From contig NZ_CANMNP010000001.1 of the NCBI RefSeq assembly GCF_947499295.1, positions 186,001 to 250,000 of the forward strand: 64,000 nucleotides of DNA, given 5' to 3'. Each line of letters starts with the position of its first letter. Positions within the stretch are counted from its first letter, which is position 1. Origin of the DNA: an uncultured Roseibium sp. (GTDB lineage: Bacteria; Pseudomonadota; Alphaproteobacteria; Rhizobiales; Stappiaceae). Below, one piece after another: positions 54,423 to 63,977 of the stretch. The translations under genes were made by a program, and so were the position numbers. The notes under the pieces were generated by a model that worked only from the letters and a program-made list of their open reading frames with translations, searched no databases and was not told where the DNA came from.

Positions 54423-55676
54423 ATGCAAACGACCCTTTTGGTTGAAGACGCTTCGTTTTTTGAAAAAGCGATCGTTAAAAAACTGCACGAGGTCGGCAGA
54501 AACCAGATCATGGTGGCCCGAAACTATGCGGAAGCTGAAAGCTGCCTCAATCTGCCCATCGGCGAGCCGGACCTTGCCCTGGTCGATCTGACCTTGCCCG
54601 ATGCACCTGATGGCGAGATCGTCGATCTTTGCGAAAAATGGAAAATTCCGACGATCGTCTTCACCAGCCGTTTCGATGCCAAAACCCGGAGCAAAATGCT
54701 GGAAAAGGGTGTGATCGACTATGTGTTGAAGGATTCACCGGGCAGTTTGAACTACGTTGCCGATCTGATCCGCAAACTTGCGAAGAACCCGAGCATCGGC
54801 ATCCTGGTTCTCGATGATGCTGCGGTCGAACGCGATGCAATTTCCAAGATAGTCTCCAAACATCTTTACAAGGTCTATCAGGCCGGCTCCACGGATGAAG
54901 CCCTGGAGTGCCTGGCGGCCAATCCGGACATCAAGCTGGTCTTGGCCGACTATTTCATGCCGGACAAAGACGGATTTGCTTTTTTGAAAGCCTGCAGGCG
55001 GCTGCATGATGCTGAAAAAGTCGGCGTCATCGGCATGTCCTCATTTGCAAATCCGGACAATCGGGTTCGATTTTTGAAGTATGGCGCCGCTGACTTTGTC
55101 GACAAGAACTGTTCTCCGGAGGAACTGCTTCTCAGAGTGTCGCAAAATCTGGACTACATCTATCGCATTGAAGAACTGAACAACATGGCGATGCGCGATG
55201 CACTGACCGGGCTATACAACCGACGCTACCTGCTCGACGAAACAGCCAAAGTCATCAAGGGGTGGGCCGTGACCGAGGGCCGCAACCACTGGCTGGCCCT
55301 GCTGGATCTGGACTCCTTCAAGGACATCAATGATACCCTCGGCCACGATTTCGGGGACGCGGTCCTAAAGCGCTTTGCAGGTCACCTCGCCGAACTTACC
55401 AATGAAAACGACATTGTTGCCCGTCTGGGGGGCGATGAGTTCTGCATAGTCTTTTGCGACAGGTCGAGGGATGAAGTCGCTCAAAGTTTACAGGGGTTGC
55501 TTCAAACCATACAAATCGCGCCCGTCAAATTCGACGGTCAGGAACACAATATTCAAACAAGCATCGGAGCGTCGGTGCTTGAAGACGACAAATTCGACAC
55601 CGCTCTCAAAACCGCAGATCTGAGGCTCTATACGGCCAAGAGAACCGGTCGCGGCCAGCTGGTAGCCGCAGACTGA
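54423..55676 (+). CDS. REC-REC-GGDEF response regulator (PleD-like diguanylate cyclase)
   Basis: This 417-aa protein has two receiver domains and a C-terminal GGDEF domain, the PleD plan. REC1 has phosphoacceptor Asp55 (LVDLTLP) and Lys103; REC2 has Asp176 (LADYFMPDKDG) and a conserved Lys in DFVDKN. The cyclase motif GGDEF is intact (residues 336-340), so c-di-GMP synthesis is likely. The I-site RxxD is NEND (N327 for Arg), so product inhibition may be weak. No sensor kinase is nearby. The start at 54423 (MQTTLLVED) matches receiver domains better than the extension to 54363. Confidence 0.9.
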   Translation: MQTTLLVEDASFFEKAIVKKLHEVGRNQIMVARNYAEAESCLNLPIGEPDLALVDLTLPDAPDGEIVDLCEKWKIPTIVFTSRFDAKTRSKMLEKGVIDYVLKDSPGSLNYVADLIRKLAKNPSIGILVLDDAAVERDAISKIVSKHLYKVYQAGSTDEALECLAANPDIKLVLADYFMPDKDGFAFLKACRRLHDAEKVGVIGMSSFANPDNRVRFLKYGAADFVDKNCSPEELLLRVSQNLDYIYRIEELNNMAMRDALTGLYNRRYLLDETAKVIKGWAVTEGRNHWLALLDLDSFKDINDTLGHDFGDAVLKRFAGHLAELTNENDIVARLGGDEFCIVFCDRSRDEVAQSLQGLLQTIQIAPVKFDGQEHNIQTSIGASVLEDDKFDTALKTADLRLYTAKRTGRGQLVAAD

Positions 55677-55699
55677 GCAACAACAGGCGTGACCTGATC

Positions 55700-56611
55700 T
55701 CAATGCGCCTTTCGGTAACGATGCCAACTGTCAAAGGTAAAGACCACTAGCGCCACCCAGATGAGCGCAAAAGCCATCAGCTTTGTCGGGTCGAGTGGTT
55801 CGCCCCAAACATAGACTGCCATCAGAAAGTGCATGGATGGCGCCATATACTGCATCAAACCCAACATGAAGAGCGGCAAACGCCGAGCCGCAGATGAAAA
55901 GAAGATGAGCGGCAGAGCGGTGACAATACCGGTCCCTGCGAGTGCTGCGAGAACCGGCAGATCGTTCAGCACCAAGGCATCTTCACCCCAGCTGAGGCTC
56001 AAGAGAACATAGAGGCTCGCCAGCGGCATCAGCAAAAGCGTTTCCACGAACATCCCCGGCGTAGCCTTCACAGGCGTCACCTTGCGGACATAGCCATAAC
56101 CGGCGAAGGAAAAAGCCAGAACCAGCGACACCCAGGGCAATCCGCCAGCAAGCACCGCCTGCATCAACACCGCCAGAGCTGCAATTCCAACGGCAATGCC
56201 CTGTCCTATCGAGAGGCGCTCATGAAGCACAACCAGACCGACGACGATGCTCACAAGGGGATTTATGAAATACCCGAGGGAAACGTCGAGAACCTGCTCG
56301 TTGGCAATCGCCCAGACGAACACGAGCCAGTTGACCGCAATAAAACTTGCCGAAGCGCACAAGCCCTTCAGCACATTGGGCTGTCTGAAAACCTCGCGCA
56401 CTTCAGGCCAGCGGCCCCGCAGGTACAGATACAATCCGACAAACAGCACCGACCAAAGGATACGATGGGAGACGACAATGTCGGCAGGAACCGTGTCGGT
56501 CAGCTTGTAGTAAGCGGGAAAGAAGCCCCACATACCGTAAGCCGCAAAACCGAACATCAGTCCCCTGCGGAACTCCGCATGCGCTTCGGCGTCAGACACC
56601 GTCTGCGACAT
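55700..56611 (-). CDS. rarD: EamA-family transporter RarD
   Basis: The 303-aa protein has ten membrane helices in two EamA halves and the RarD opening (GLMFGFAAYGMWGFFPAYYKLTDTVPADIVVSHRILWSVLF-type region, here shared by all RarD). RarD members are drug/metabolite transporters; the original chloramphenicol-sensitivity annotation is weak. Here it ends 23 nt from the convergent GGDEF gene and is 36 nt downstream of cimA, so it may belong to the cysS-gfa-cimA strand group. Confidence 0.9.
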   Translation of the reverse strand: MSQTVSDAEAHAEFRRGLMFGFAAYGMWGFFPAYYKLTDTVPADIVVSHRILWSVLFVGLYLYLRGRWPEVREVFRQPNVLKGLCASASFIAVNWLVFVWAIANEQVLDVSLGYFINPLVSIVVGLVVLHERLSIGQGIAVGIAALAVLMQAVLAGGLPWVSLVLAFSFAGYGYVRKVTPVKATPGMFVETLLLMPLASLYVLLSLSWGEDALVLNDLPVLAALAGTGIVTALPLIFFSSAARRLPLFMLGLMQYMAPSMHFLMAVYVWGEPLDPTKLMAFALIWVALVVFTFDSWHRYRKAH

Positions 56612-56647
56612 CAGATTGCCTTTCTGGCGCCTTGCCAGCGACGGACC

Positions 56648-58246
56648 TTAGTCAGACCCGTTTGCCTTTAAAAGCGCGAATGTGATGGAGTCGACAAGTG
56701 CCTGGAACGAGGCATCGACAATATTTGAAGAGACACCGATCGTGAACCAGCGGCGGTGGGATTTGGTATCATGGCTTTCAATGAGAACGCGCGTTACAGC
56801 GCCCGTTCCACCATTGAGAATCCTCACCTTGTAATCAATCAACTCCAGGCCCGCAATGTCCGACTGATACTTGCCGAGATCTTTGCGCAGAGCCATGTCC
56901 AGCGCATTGACCGGACCGTTTCCTTCGGCAACCGACATGCGGGTTTCGCCTTCAACATCCACTTTGACGACCGCCTCAGACACGGTGACCAGATCACCGA
57001 TCGCGTTGAAACGGCGCTCGACCATCACCCGGAAGGAGTTCACGTCAAAAAAACGCGGGACTTCCCCCAATTCACGCCGGGCCAGCAGTTCAAAGGAAGC
57101 GTCGGCGGCCTCGTAGGCATACCCCTCCGCTTCCCGTTCCTTGACCAGAGCAAGCAGCCGGTCGAGCTTCGGATCGGCTTTGTCGACTTCAATGCCGACC
57201 CGGTTGAGTTCTCCCAGAAGATTGCTTTTACCGGCCTGGTCGGACACCAGAACGCGGCGCTGGTTACCGACGTTTTCAGGCGCAACATGTTCATAGGTCT
57301 GCGGATCTTTCAAAATCGCGGACGCATGGATACCGGCCTTGGTGGCAAAAGCCGTTTCGCCGACATAAGGAGCCTGTCGATCCGGGGACCGGTTCAGTAT
57401 CTCGTCAAAGGCATGAGAGATGGCTGTGATCTCTTTCAGCTGCTCATCGCTGACACCCAGTTCGAAACGCTCATTGAATGCCGGCTTGAGCTTCAATGTC
57501 GGGATCAAAGTGATCAGGTTTGCGTTGCCGCAGCGCTCTCCGAGCCCGTTGAGCGTGCCCTGAACCTGACGAACGCCCGCATCAACAGCTGCCAGCGAAT
57601 TGGCAACCGCGTGACCCGTATCATCGTGGGTGTGGATGCCGAGATGTGAGCCAGGCACGACATCCTGGACGCGCGCCACGATATGATAGACCTCATCCGG
57701 CAGGGTTCCGCCATTGGTGTCACAGAGTACTATCCAACGGGCACCGGCCTGATAAGCCGTGCGGGCGCAATCGATGGCGTAGTCCGGGTTGGACTTGTAT
57801 CCATCGAAAAAATGCTCGCAATCGATCATGGCCTCTTTTCCTGCGGCCACGGCAGCGGTCACTGTTTCGTGGATCGAATCCAGGTTTTCCTCATTGGTGC
57901 ACCCAAGCGCGACCTTGACGTGATAGTCCCAGGCCTTGGCAACAAAACAGCATGCATCCGATTTCGACGTCAGAATCTGCTGTAGACCAGGATCATTGGC
58001 GGCAGAACGCCCTGCCCGTTTGGTCATGCCGAACGCAGTGAAAATCGCCTTTTCCGTACGCTTTTCGCGAAAGAATTCCGTGTCGGTCGGATTGGCTCCC
58101 GGATAACCGCCTTCCAGATAGTCGACACCGAGGCGCTCAAGAAGTCCGGCAATCACAATCTTTTCGTTGACCGAAAAATCAATCCCGCTCGTCTGCGCTC
58201 CGTCGCGCAGCGTTGTGTCGAATAGATAAAGGCGATCCTTGGTCAT
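56648..58246 (-). CDS. cimA: (R)-citramalate synthase CimA
   Basis: CimA condenses pyruvate with acetyl-CoA to citramalate, a threonine-independent route to 2-ketobutyrate and isoleucine. The 532-aa protein has the DRE-TIM signature FDTTLRDGAQTSGIDFS, DYLEGGYPGANPTD, HTHDDTGHAVANSL and NGLGERCGN, with a C-terminal LeuA-like allosteric domain (residues ~400-532). The GGYPGANPTD form and length match CimA (TIGR00977) rather than 2-isopropylmalate synthase or homocitrate synthase. Confidence 0.92.
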   Translation of the reverse strand: MTKDRLYLFDTTLRDGAQTSGIDFSVNEKIVIAGLLERLGVDYLEGGYPGANPTDTEFFREKRTEKAIFTAFGMTKRAGRSAANDPGLQQILTSKSDACCFVAKAWDYHVKVALGCTNEENLDSIHETVTAAVAAGKEAMIDCEHFFDGYKSNPDYAIDCARTAYQAGARWIVLCDTNGGTLPDEVYHIVARVQDVVPGSHLGIHTHDDTGHAVANSLAAVDAGVRQVQGTLNGLGERCGNANLITLIPTLKLKPAFNERFELGVSDEQLKEITAISHAFDEILNRSPDRQAPYVGETAFATKAGIHASAILKDPQTYEHVAPENVGNQRRVLVSDQAGKSNLLGELNRVGIEVDKADPKLDRLLALVKEREAEGYAYEAADASFELLARRELGEVPRFFDVNSFRVMVERRFNAIGDLVTVSEAVVKVDVEGETRMSVAEGNGPVNALDMALRKDLGKYQSDIAGLELIDYKVRILNGGTGAVTRVLIESHDTKSHRRWFTIGVSSNIVDASFQALVDSITFALLKANGSD

Positions 58247-58278
58247 ATGCGTTTCCTACCCAGCGCGTTCGCTGCTTT

Positions 58279-58773
58279 TTATATGTTTTCCGTATGACCT
58301 GACTTAACCGGCGGCCAGGTTTCGGTGTCGTGATCAGGGTGCTGGTTCGACACGATCGAGGCCAGAAAGGCGAGTGCCTCAAAATCGTCTTCGGTCGTGC
58401 GTGCCGGAATGTCCGCCATGCGGTCAGTGAAGGGCAATTTGCCCTCGACCCCATATTGAATAACGGGTGCTATCGCTCCCGGGTCGTCAAATGCGCCTAT
58501 AGCCAACGCTACCCCATCCGGGGCTTCATAGGTCAAAGGTGTGCCGCATTCACCACAAAACCCGCGTTTCACCGCGTTCGAGCTCTGGAACCGTTTCGGT
58601 TCCTGGCGTATCCAGCTGAGATCCTTTTCGTCCAGCACGCTGACGAGCGGACCGTAGAGCCCTCCGAAAGCCTTTTGACACATACGGCAATGACAAATGG
58701 ACGCCATTCCCAGCTCGCCGGCAACGCGAAAGCGAACAGCGCCGCATTGGCAACCGCCGCTAAACCCGGTCAT
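58279..58773 (-). CDS. GFA-family zinc protein, copy 1
   Basis: The 164-aa protein belongs to the GFA/CENP-V fold family (glutathione-dependent formaldehyde-activating enzyme-like), with zinc cysteines in [10 protein letters not shown] and [12 protein letters not shown] and a further CGECGTPL. Most members have no proven function and not all activate formaldehyde. It overlaps its paralogue by 4 nt, so the pair is translationally coupled. cimA follows 32 nt downstream. Confidence 0.88.
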   Translation of the reverse strand: MTGFSGGCQCGAVRFRVAGELGMASICHCRMCQKAFGGLYGPLVSVLDEKDLSWIRQEPKRFQSSNAVKRGFCGECGTPLTYEAPDGVALAIGAFDDPGAIAPVIQYGVEGKLPFTDRMADIPARTTEDDFEALAFLASIVSNQHPDHDTETWPPVKSGHTENI

Positions 58774-59267
58774 CGATGTCCCTCCGGCCAGGTTGTTGTG
58801 TCATGATCCGGGTGCTGGCAATTGGTCGATGAAACATCACTTGTGCCCCCTGGCAGGTCGTCGCGATTTGACACCGTTTCAGGGAGCGAGAAGAGTTTGT
58901 CATAGAAAGAAACGCGCCCCTCCACGCCGGATTGCTCAACCGGTGTGACGGCTCCGACATCGTCCAGGCTTCCATGGGTGAAGGAAATGACCGTGTCTCC
59001 CACTGTGTCGAACGCCAGCGGAGTGCCGCAGATGTTGCAAAAGGCGCGCCGGACAGGCTTGGAAGAATGAAACCAGGTCGGTTCTCCCCTGGTCCACTCG
59101 AAATCCTTTTTCTCTGTCCCTATCAACGGCAAAAAGAAATTACCCGACGCTTTTTGGCACATCCGGCAGTGGCACAGATGCGGATAGTCGGTTTTTCCGG
59201 TGACCCGGTAGCGCACCGCGCCGCACTGGCATCCGCCGCTGAGTGACTGATTTTCAACTACGCTCAC
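58770..59267 (-). CDS. GFA-family zinc protein, copy 2
   Basis: This is the ~165-aa paralogue of the adjacent GFA gene: [23 protein letters not shown] and [10 protein letters not shown] carry the zinc ligands. The GTG at 59267 is preferred; it overlaps the cysS stop (GTGA) and has GGGAGG 7 nt upstream, whereas the ATG at 59282 would overlap cysS by 19 nt. The tandem copies share the core, suggesting gene duplication. Confidence 0.85.
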   Translation of the reverse strand: MSVVENQSLSGGCQCGAVRYRVTGKTDYPHLCHCRMCQKASGNFFLPLIGTEKKDFEWTRGEPTWFHSSKPVRRAFCNICGTPLAFDTVGDTVISFTHGSLDDVGAVTPVEQSGVEGRVSFYDKLFSLPETVSNRDDLPGGTSDVSSTNCQHPDHDTTTWPEGHR

Positions 59268-60679
59268 CGCTTGACCTCCCATGTCGTAACCCGCTCGCCG
59301 GTTTCTGAGTCTTTTGAATCCTTTAGAAGAATTCCCTGAGACGTCAGTTCATCGCGGATCAGATCGGCTTCGGCCCAGTTCTTGGCCTTCAGTGCCTCCA
59401 AACGGCGATTTATGGATGACAGGATTGAAGTTTCATCAAATCCCGAGAGATCGACCTTGACTGGTGAAACACCAAGCAAGATCGCGGAGGCGGAATAGGC
59501 CTGCAGCTTGTCGGGGTTCCTTGAGGCTTCCTGCGCAAGCAAATGAAGTGCCTGAATGGCCGAGGCCGTGTTCAGATCGTCCAGCAGTGCATCGACGACC
59601 TCGTCGGCAGGCGGCGCATCGGTTTCAACGGGCTCCGGCCATTTTGACAACAGGTTCTCAGCCTCCTCGAGCTTGCGCTGCGAGAAGTCGATCGGCTCGC
59701 GGTAGTTGGTCATCAGCATGGCGAGGCGCAAAACTTCACCCGGCCAGCTCCGGCCGCCAAAACTTTCCGTTTCCAGAAGCTCCTGGATTGTGAAAAAGTT
59801 TCCCTCCGATTTGGACATCTTGCGGCCTTCGACCTGCAGGAAGCCGTTGTGCATCCAGTAATTGGCCATCAGGTCAGTGCCATGTGCGCAGCATGACTGC
59901 GCAATCTCGTTTTCATGGTGCGGGAAGATCAGATCGAGACCGCCACCGTGAATGTCGAAAACCTTGCCCAGGTGATGTTCGCTCATGACCGAGCATTCGA
60001 TATGCCAGCCAGGCCGTCCCCTGCCCCAAGGGCTCTCCCAACCCGGCTCTTCCTCACTGGACAGCTTCCAGAGAACAAAATCCCCCGGGTTCTTCTTGTG
60101 CGCATCAACGGCGATGCGGGCACCGGCCATTTGCTCGTCCAGCTTGCGCTTGGAAAGACCGCCGTAGCTGTCCGTTGAAGAGGTATCAAAGAGGACTTCA
60201 CCACCAGCCTGATAGGCATGCCCCTTGTCGATCAGAACGCCAATCATTTCGACCATTCCGTCGATATGCTGGGTCGCACGAGGCTCGAAGGTGGGTTCAA
60301 GAACGCCGAGCGCATCGATGTCCTTGTGATATTGATCCGTAGTTTTCTTGGTCACCTTCGCGATGGCTTCGTTCAAAGGCAAATCGGGATAGTCCCGCAG
60401 AGCCCTTGCATTGATCTTGTCGTCCACGTCGGTGATGTTGCGGACATATGTTACGTGGCTCTCGCCGTAGAGGTGGCGCAGCAGACGATAAAGCACGTCG
60501 AAGACAATGGCCGGACGTGCATTGCCGATATGAGCGAAATCGTAAACCGTCGGGCCGCAGACATAGAGCCGCACGTTGCCGTCATCGATCGCCCGGAAGT
60601 CTTCCTTCTTGCGCGTCAATGTATTGGTGAGCTTCAAGCCCTTGAAAGTGCCGGATTTCGCTGGTTCAGCGGCGCTCAT
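59264..60679 (-). CDS. cysS: Cysteinyl-tRNA synthetase
   Basis: CysS charges tRNA-Cys. The 471-aa class I enzyme has [21 protein letters not shown] (HIGH as HIGN), the zinc and cysteine-binding residues around [10 protein letters not shown] and [14 protein letters not shown], and [10 protein letters not shown] short extra N-terminus of ~15 residues precedes the usual [12 protein letters not shown]. The stop overlaps the GTG of gfa copy 2, making an unusual coupling of a tRNA synthetase with two GFA genes. Confidence 0.95.
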   Translation of the reverse strand: MSAAEPAKSGTFKGLKLTNTLTRKKEDFRAIDDGNVRLYVCGPTVYDFAHIGNARPAIVFDVLYRLLRHLYGESHVTYVRNITDVDDKINARALRDYPDLPLNEAIAKVTKKTTDQYHKDIDALGVLEPTFEPRATQHIDGMVEMIGVLIDKGHAYQAGGEVLFDTSSTDSYGGLSKRKLDEQMAGARIAVDAHKKNPGDFVLWKLSSEEEPGWESPWGRGRPGWHIECSVMSEHHLGKVFDIHGGGLDLIFPHHENEIAQSCCAHGTDLMANYWMHNGFLQVEGRKMSKSEGNFFTIQELLETESFGGRSWPGEVLRLAMLMTNYREPIDFSQRKLEEAENLLSKWPEPVETDAPPADEVVDALLDDLNTASAIQALHLLAQEASRNPDKLQAYSASAILLGVSPVKVDLSGFDETSILSSINRRLEALKAKNWAEADLIRDELTSQGILLKDSKDSETGERVTTWEVKR

Positions 60680-60956
60680 GTCAAACGGTCTCCTGGCCGG
60701 CTGGCCGGGCGATCCGTCTCAGAGAAATTTTTGCCAAGAGGGAACGGCCACAGCCAGCGGTGTCGCTAGCTGCAAATAATGGTGATCGAAATGATGTTCC
60801 GTGTGGCCGTCATCATGGCCAGCTTTATGGACCGGAAATCGCGAGCCGGTCAAGGCAGCAAATGAGGTGGCCCGCCAAAACGTGAATACCGTAACGTTGG
60901 CGCATCACCTGACTTGTCTTAAACTGAGCGAACCGGGAATCAGAGGGGGTATTCCT

Positions 60957-62621
60957 TTGGAAAGCTTTTCATCATTTCGTTTTGTCTTCAAAGTCCTGAT
61001 ATTAGTTCTGGCTCTTAGCTTGCCGCACGGCGGTCAAGAGGCTCTTGCAAAGACCGAGGCACCGGCTGTCGAAGAGACGCAGATCGTCCCGCAGCCTCAG
61101 GTGCTCGATCCTCAAACGCCGATTGCCAAGGCGATCCAGTCCGCAATGTCAGATGATGACGAAGGCGGCCTGTTTTTCTATTACGGCGAACGTGCATTCG
61201 CTCCCGTCTGGTTCACGGAAAACGGGCTGACCGAGAATGCGCATCTCGTCATCGCTGCCATGGCCGAGGCCAATGACCATGCGCTCAATCCAAACAATTA
61301 CGGCCCAATAGAATTCATCGAACGATCTGAAACCGCCCAGACAGCTGATGAATGGGCCGCGTTCGATTTGGACCTGTCCCGCCAGTTTCTGCGATACGCC
61401 ACCCACTTGTCTTCCGGAAGGGTGCAGCCCAATGCAATCAACAAGGCGCTGAACCTGTTTCCAGACAAACCGGATGCCAAAAACCTTTTTGAGAATGCCG
61501 AGAAGGCAGTCGACTTCAGCGCTTTTCTGGAAGGCCTTGCGCCCCAGTCCGACAACTATGCCCGCTTGAAACGGCGGCTTGCCCAATATCGGGAAAAGGC
61601 CGCAAGTGGCGGTTTCACACAGGTCCCGGATGGTGAAGTGCTGAAACCGGGGATGCAGGATCCTCGTCTCGAAGCCCTTCAGCAAAGGTTGATCGAAGAG
61701 GATATTCCAGGCGCTGAAAATCACACCGGAGATCTATACGAAGGCGCGCTGGTGGAGGCGGTCAGAACCTTTCAGGAGTATCACGGACTTGATATGGATG
61801 GGGTCATCGGCAAGAGCACGCTAGCCAACCTCAACACCCCTATCCAGGAAAAACTGATCCAGATGGAACTCAACATGGAGCGCCGCCGCTGGATGCGGGA
61901 CGATCTTGGCGAGTTCTATGTGTTTTCAAATCTAGCGGACCAGAACCTGAAGGTGGTGCGCAACGGAAAGACGATCCACACCGCCAGAGTTGTCGTGGGC
62001 AAGCCTTATCACGCCACTCCTGTCTTTTCCGACCAGCTGGAATATGTCGAGATCAACCCTTTCTGGAATGTGCCCTACTCCATCGCAACGAAGGAATACC
62101 TCCCCAAGCTGAAGCAGGACCCCTCAGCCCTGACCAGCAAGAAAATCAGGATATTCCGGGATGGAACTGAAATTGCCCCGACGCAAATTGCCTGGAACGG
62201 CTATTCGCGCGGCAATTTTCCGTTCCGACTGCGCCAGGACCCAGGCGATGGAAATGCTCTCGGCCGGATCAAGTTCATGTTCCCGAACCGGTTCAATATC
62301 TATATCCACGACACGCCGTCCAAATCCTTGTTCTCTCGGTCGGAGCGCGCGTTCAGCCACGGTTGCATCCGGGTCTCCAACCCGTTTGGGCTAGCCGACG
62401 TGCTTCTTGTCGATAGTGCCGTGAATCCGGGACACTGGGAAACAGTCAGAGACAGTGAAAAACGAACTGTCATCAAGCCCAAGGTGCCCATAGAAGTGCA
62501 TCTGACCTATCTGACAGCATGGATGAACAAGGACGGGTCAACGCATTTCAGAAAGGACATCTATGAGCGGGACAAGGTTCTTCTGAAAGCGCTGCGAACA
62601 GCGATGACAAAGAACCTCTAA
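60957..62621 (+). CDS. L,D-transpeptidase (YkuD domain) with peptidoglycan-binding domain
   Basis: The ~554-aa exported enzyme resembles YcbB/LdtD, which makes 3-3 cross-links in peptidoglycan. It has a signal peptide (RFVFKVLILVLALSLPHGG...A), an N-terminal scaffold, a PG-binding domain 1 (LQQRLIEEDIPG ... DMDGVIGKSTLANLN) and the C-terminal YkuD domain with catalytic motif SHGCIRVSNP (His and Cys). Start: TTG at 60957 with GGGGG 8 nt upstream, giving the signal peptide; a longer frame from 60801 has no ribosome-binding site and adds an atypical leader. Confidence 0.88.
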   Translation: MESFSSFRFVFKVLILVLALSLPHGGQEALAKTEAPAVEETQIVPQPQVLDPQTPIAKAIQSAMSDDDEGGLFFYYGERAFAPVWFTENGLTENAHLVIAAMAEANDHALNPNNYGPIEFIERSETAQTADEWAAFDLDLSRQFLRYATHLSSGRVQPNAINKALNLFPDKPDAKNLFENAEKAVDFSAFLEGLAPQSDNYARLKRRLAQYREKAASGGFTQVPDGEVLKPGMQDPRLEALQQRLIEEDIPGAENHTGDLYEGALVEAVRTFQEYHGLDMDGVIGKSTLANLNTPIQEKLIQMELNMERRRWMRDDLGEFYVFSNLADQNLKVVRNGKTIHTARVVVGKPYHATPVFSDQLEYVEINPFWNVPYSIATKEYLPKLKQDPSALTSKKIRIFRDGTEIAPTQIAWNGYSRGNFPFRLRQDPGDGNALGRIKFMFPNRFNIYIHDTPSKSLFSRSERAFSHGCIRVSNPFGLADVLLVDSAVNPGHWETVRDSEKRTVIKPKVPIEVHLTYLTAWMNKDGSTHFRKDIYERDKVLLKALRTAMTKNL

Positions 62622-62760
62622 ATGAGTAAACATCTGAAAACAAAAGATTAATTCAGCGTTTACGAAACTGAACGGTAGCTGAATGTGACACTCAGCATGG
62701 GTTCAAGGCCACAAGCCTAATCTCCAGTCAATCGATACGGATTGCCATCAGGAGATACCC

Positions 62761-62949
62761 ATGTTGAACCGCCTCTTTGTCATAGTCTTTCTGGCCATTG
62801 TTTTTGGCGGCCCATTTGCAGCCATCGTCGTCATCACCGACGGCACCAAAGCTTTCGGTCAGGAAATGCAGCAGAAAAGCATGTGCTGGATGACAGGCAC
62901 AGGTTGCGGAAACGGCAACATCATTGTCACGGTCGCCAGCCGTATTTAA
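62761..62949 (+). CDS. Small exported or membrane protein with two cysteines
   Basis: The 62-aa product has an N-terminal hydrophobic helix (LFVIVFLAIVFGGPFAAIVVI) and a short tail with Cys pair CWMTGTGC. The ribosome-binding site AGGAG lies 7 nt upstream of the ATG. No family is recognised. It lies 68 nt upstream of an ArsR gene on the same strand and may be in one transcript with it. Its two cysteines could bind a metal or form a disulfide; this is speculation. Confidence 0.5.
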   Translation: MLNRLFVIVFLAIVFGGPFAAIVVITDGTKAFGQEMQQKSMCWMTGTGCGNGNIIVTVASRI

Positions 62950-63017
62950 AAGCGCCTGCACTGCTTTGGCCAAGCGCCTCACTTGCAGTGCGATCCTTTG
63001 TTTGGCAAGGTTACCTC

Positions 63018-63359
63018 ATGGAATACAAGGCACTAGAAGAAAAAGCGGAATCTGCGGCGGAATTTCTAAAGATGATGGCATCCGCGCCGCGCCTGCTGCT
63101 GATGTGTCTGGTCCTGGAAGAGGAACGCTGCGTCAGCGATTTGGCTGAAAAAACCGGGTTGCGTATGCCTACGGTTTCACAGCAGTTGGCCTTATTGCGC
63201 GCACAGGGATTGGTGACAACGCGGCGCGAAGGAACAACGATTTACTATCGACTGGCAAGCGAACCGGTCAAAGACATCATGGCCATGCTGTACAAGCATT
63301 TTTGCGCCGATGCCGATCTTCCGGTCGCCAAGCATCTCGAAACGCTTGACGCGGACTGA
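63018..63359 (+). CDS. ArsR-family regulator of BigR/SqrR type
   Basis: The 113-aa protein has the winged helix (APRLLLMCLVLEEERCVSDLAEKTGLR, MPTVSQQLALLRAQGLVTTRREG, TIYYRLAS) and cysteines at 30, 38 and 96. Cys30 (RLLLMC) and Cys96 (LYKHFC) align with the two cysteines that form a persulfide link in BigR and SqrR, the sulfide-responsive repressors. I start at ATG 63018; the frame upstream overlaps the small gene. It converges with creA. Confidence 0.85.
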   Translation: MEYKALEEKAESAAEFLKMMASAPRLLLMCLVLEEERCVSDLAEKTGLRMPTVSQQLALLRAQGLVTTRREGTTIYYRLASEPVKDIMAMLYKHFCADADLPVAKHLETLDAD

Positions 63360-63387
63360 CCCGCGCCAAGGCCAATTGTTATCAAAA

Positions 63388-63903
63388 TCAGTCGCTCAGG
63401 TAGTCACCGCAGTTTGGCGGCATTTGATCACCCCAGGGCATCAGCGGCACCGTCGAAGTGGAATTCTTCGGGCTACCTTCAATCAGCTTGTCTGAGTAGA
63501 CCAGGTAGACCAGAACATTTCGCTTTGTGTCGCACCCCCGCACGATACGCATCTTCTTGAACATGAACGATCGACGCTGACGAAACATTTCCTCGCCCTG
63601 CTCGAAGTTTTCCTTGATCGTTACCGGCCCGACCTGGCGACAGGCCAGCGAAACATCGGAAACCTCTTCCGCAACACCCAGCCAGCCTGACACGCCCCCC
63701 TTCTCCGGAACCGTGAAATGGCAGGCAACGCCATCGACCAGTGGATCGTCGATTGCATAGGTTGCCAGCTTGTGATCCGGGGTCAAGAATTTCCAGACGG
63801 TCGATTTCTTGAAAATCAAATCGGGATCGTCGTCAGCGAACGCCAGGCCCGCACCGTGAACACAAACGGCCAGTGCAAAAGCGACGGCTGTCAAAAAACG
63901 CAT
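63388..63903 (-). CDS. creA: CreA family periplasmic protein
   Basis: The 171-aa product has a signal peptide (MRFLTAVAFALAVCVHGAGLAFA) and the CreA domain: SVAC-like VACHFTVPEKGGVSGWLGVAEE, SLACRQVGPV, FMFKKMRIVRGCDTKRNVLVYLVYSDKLIEGSPKNSTSTVPL. CreA lies near creBCD in E. coli and has no proven function. Four cysteines (in VACH, LACRQ, RGCDT and PNCGD) suggest disulfides. Confidence 0.88.
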   Translation of the reverse strand: MRFLTAVAFALAVCVHGAGLAFADDDPDLIFKKSTVWKFLTPDHKLATYAIDDPLVDGVACHFTVPEKGGVSGWLGVAEEVSDVSLACRQVGPVTIKENFEQGEEMFRQRRSFMFKKMRIVRGCDTKRNVLVYLVYSDKLIEGSPKNSTSTVPLMPWGDQMPPNCGDYLSD

Positions 63904-63977
63904 TGATATTCTCCAGATCTTAGGAACGCCTCACATGTGGGGGCCTTACAATCATGATCAAGCGCTAGACAGAGAAA

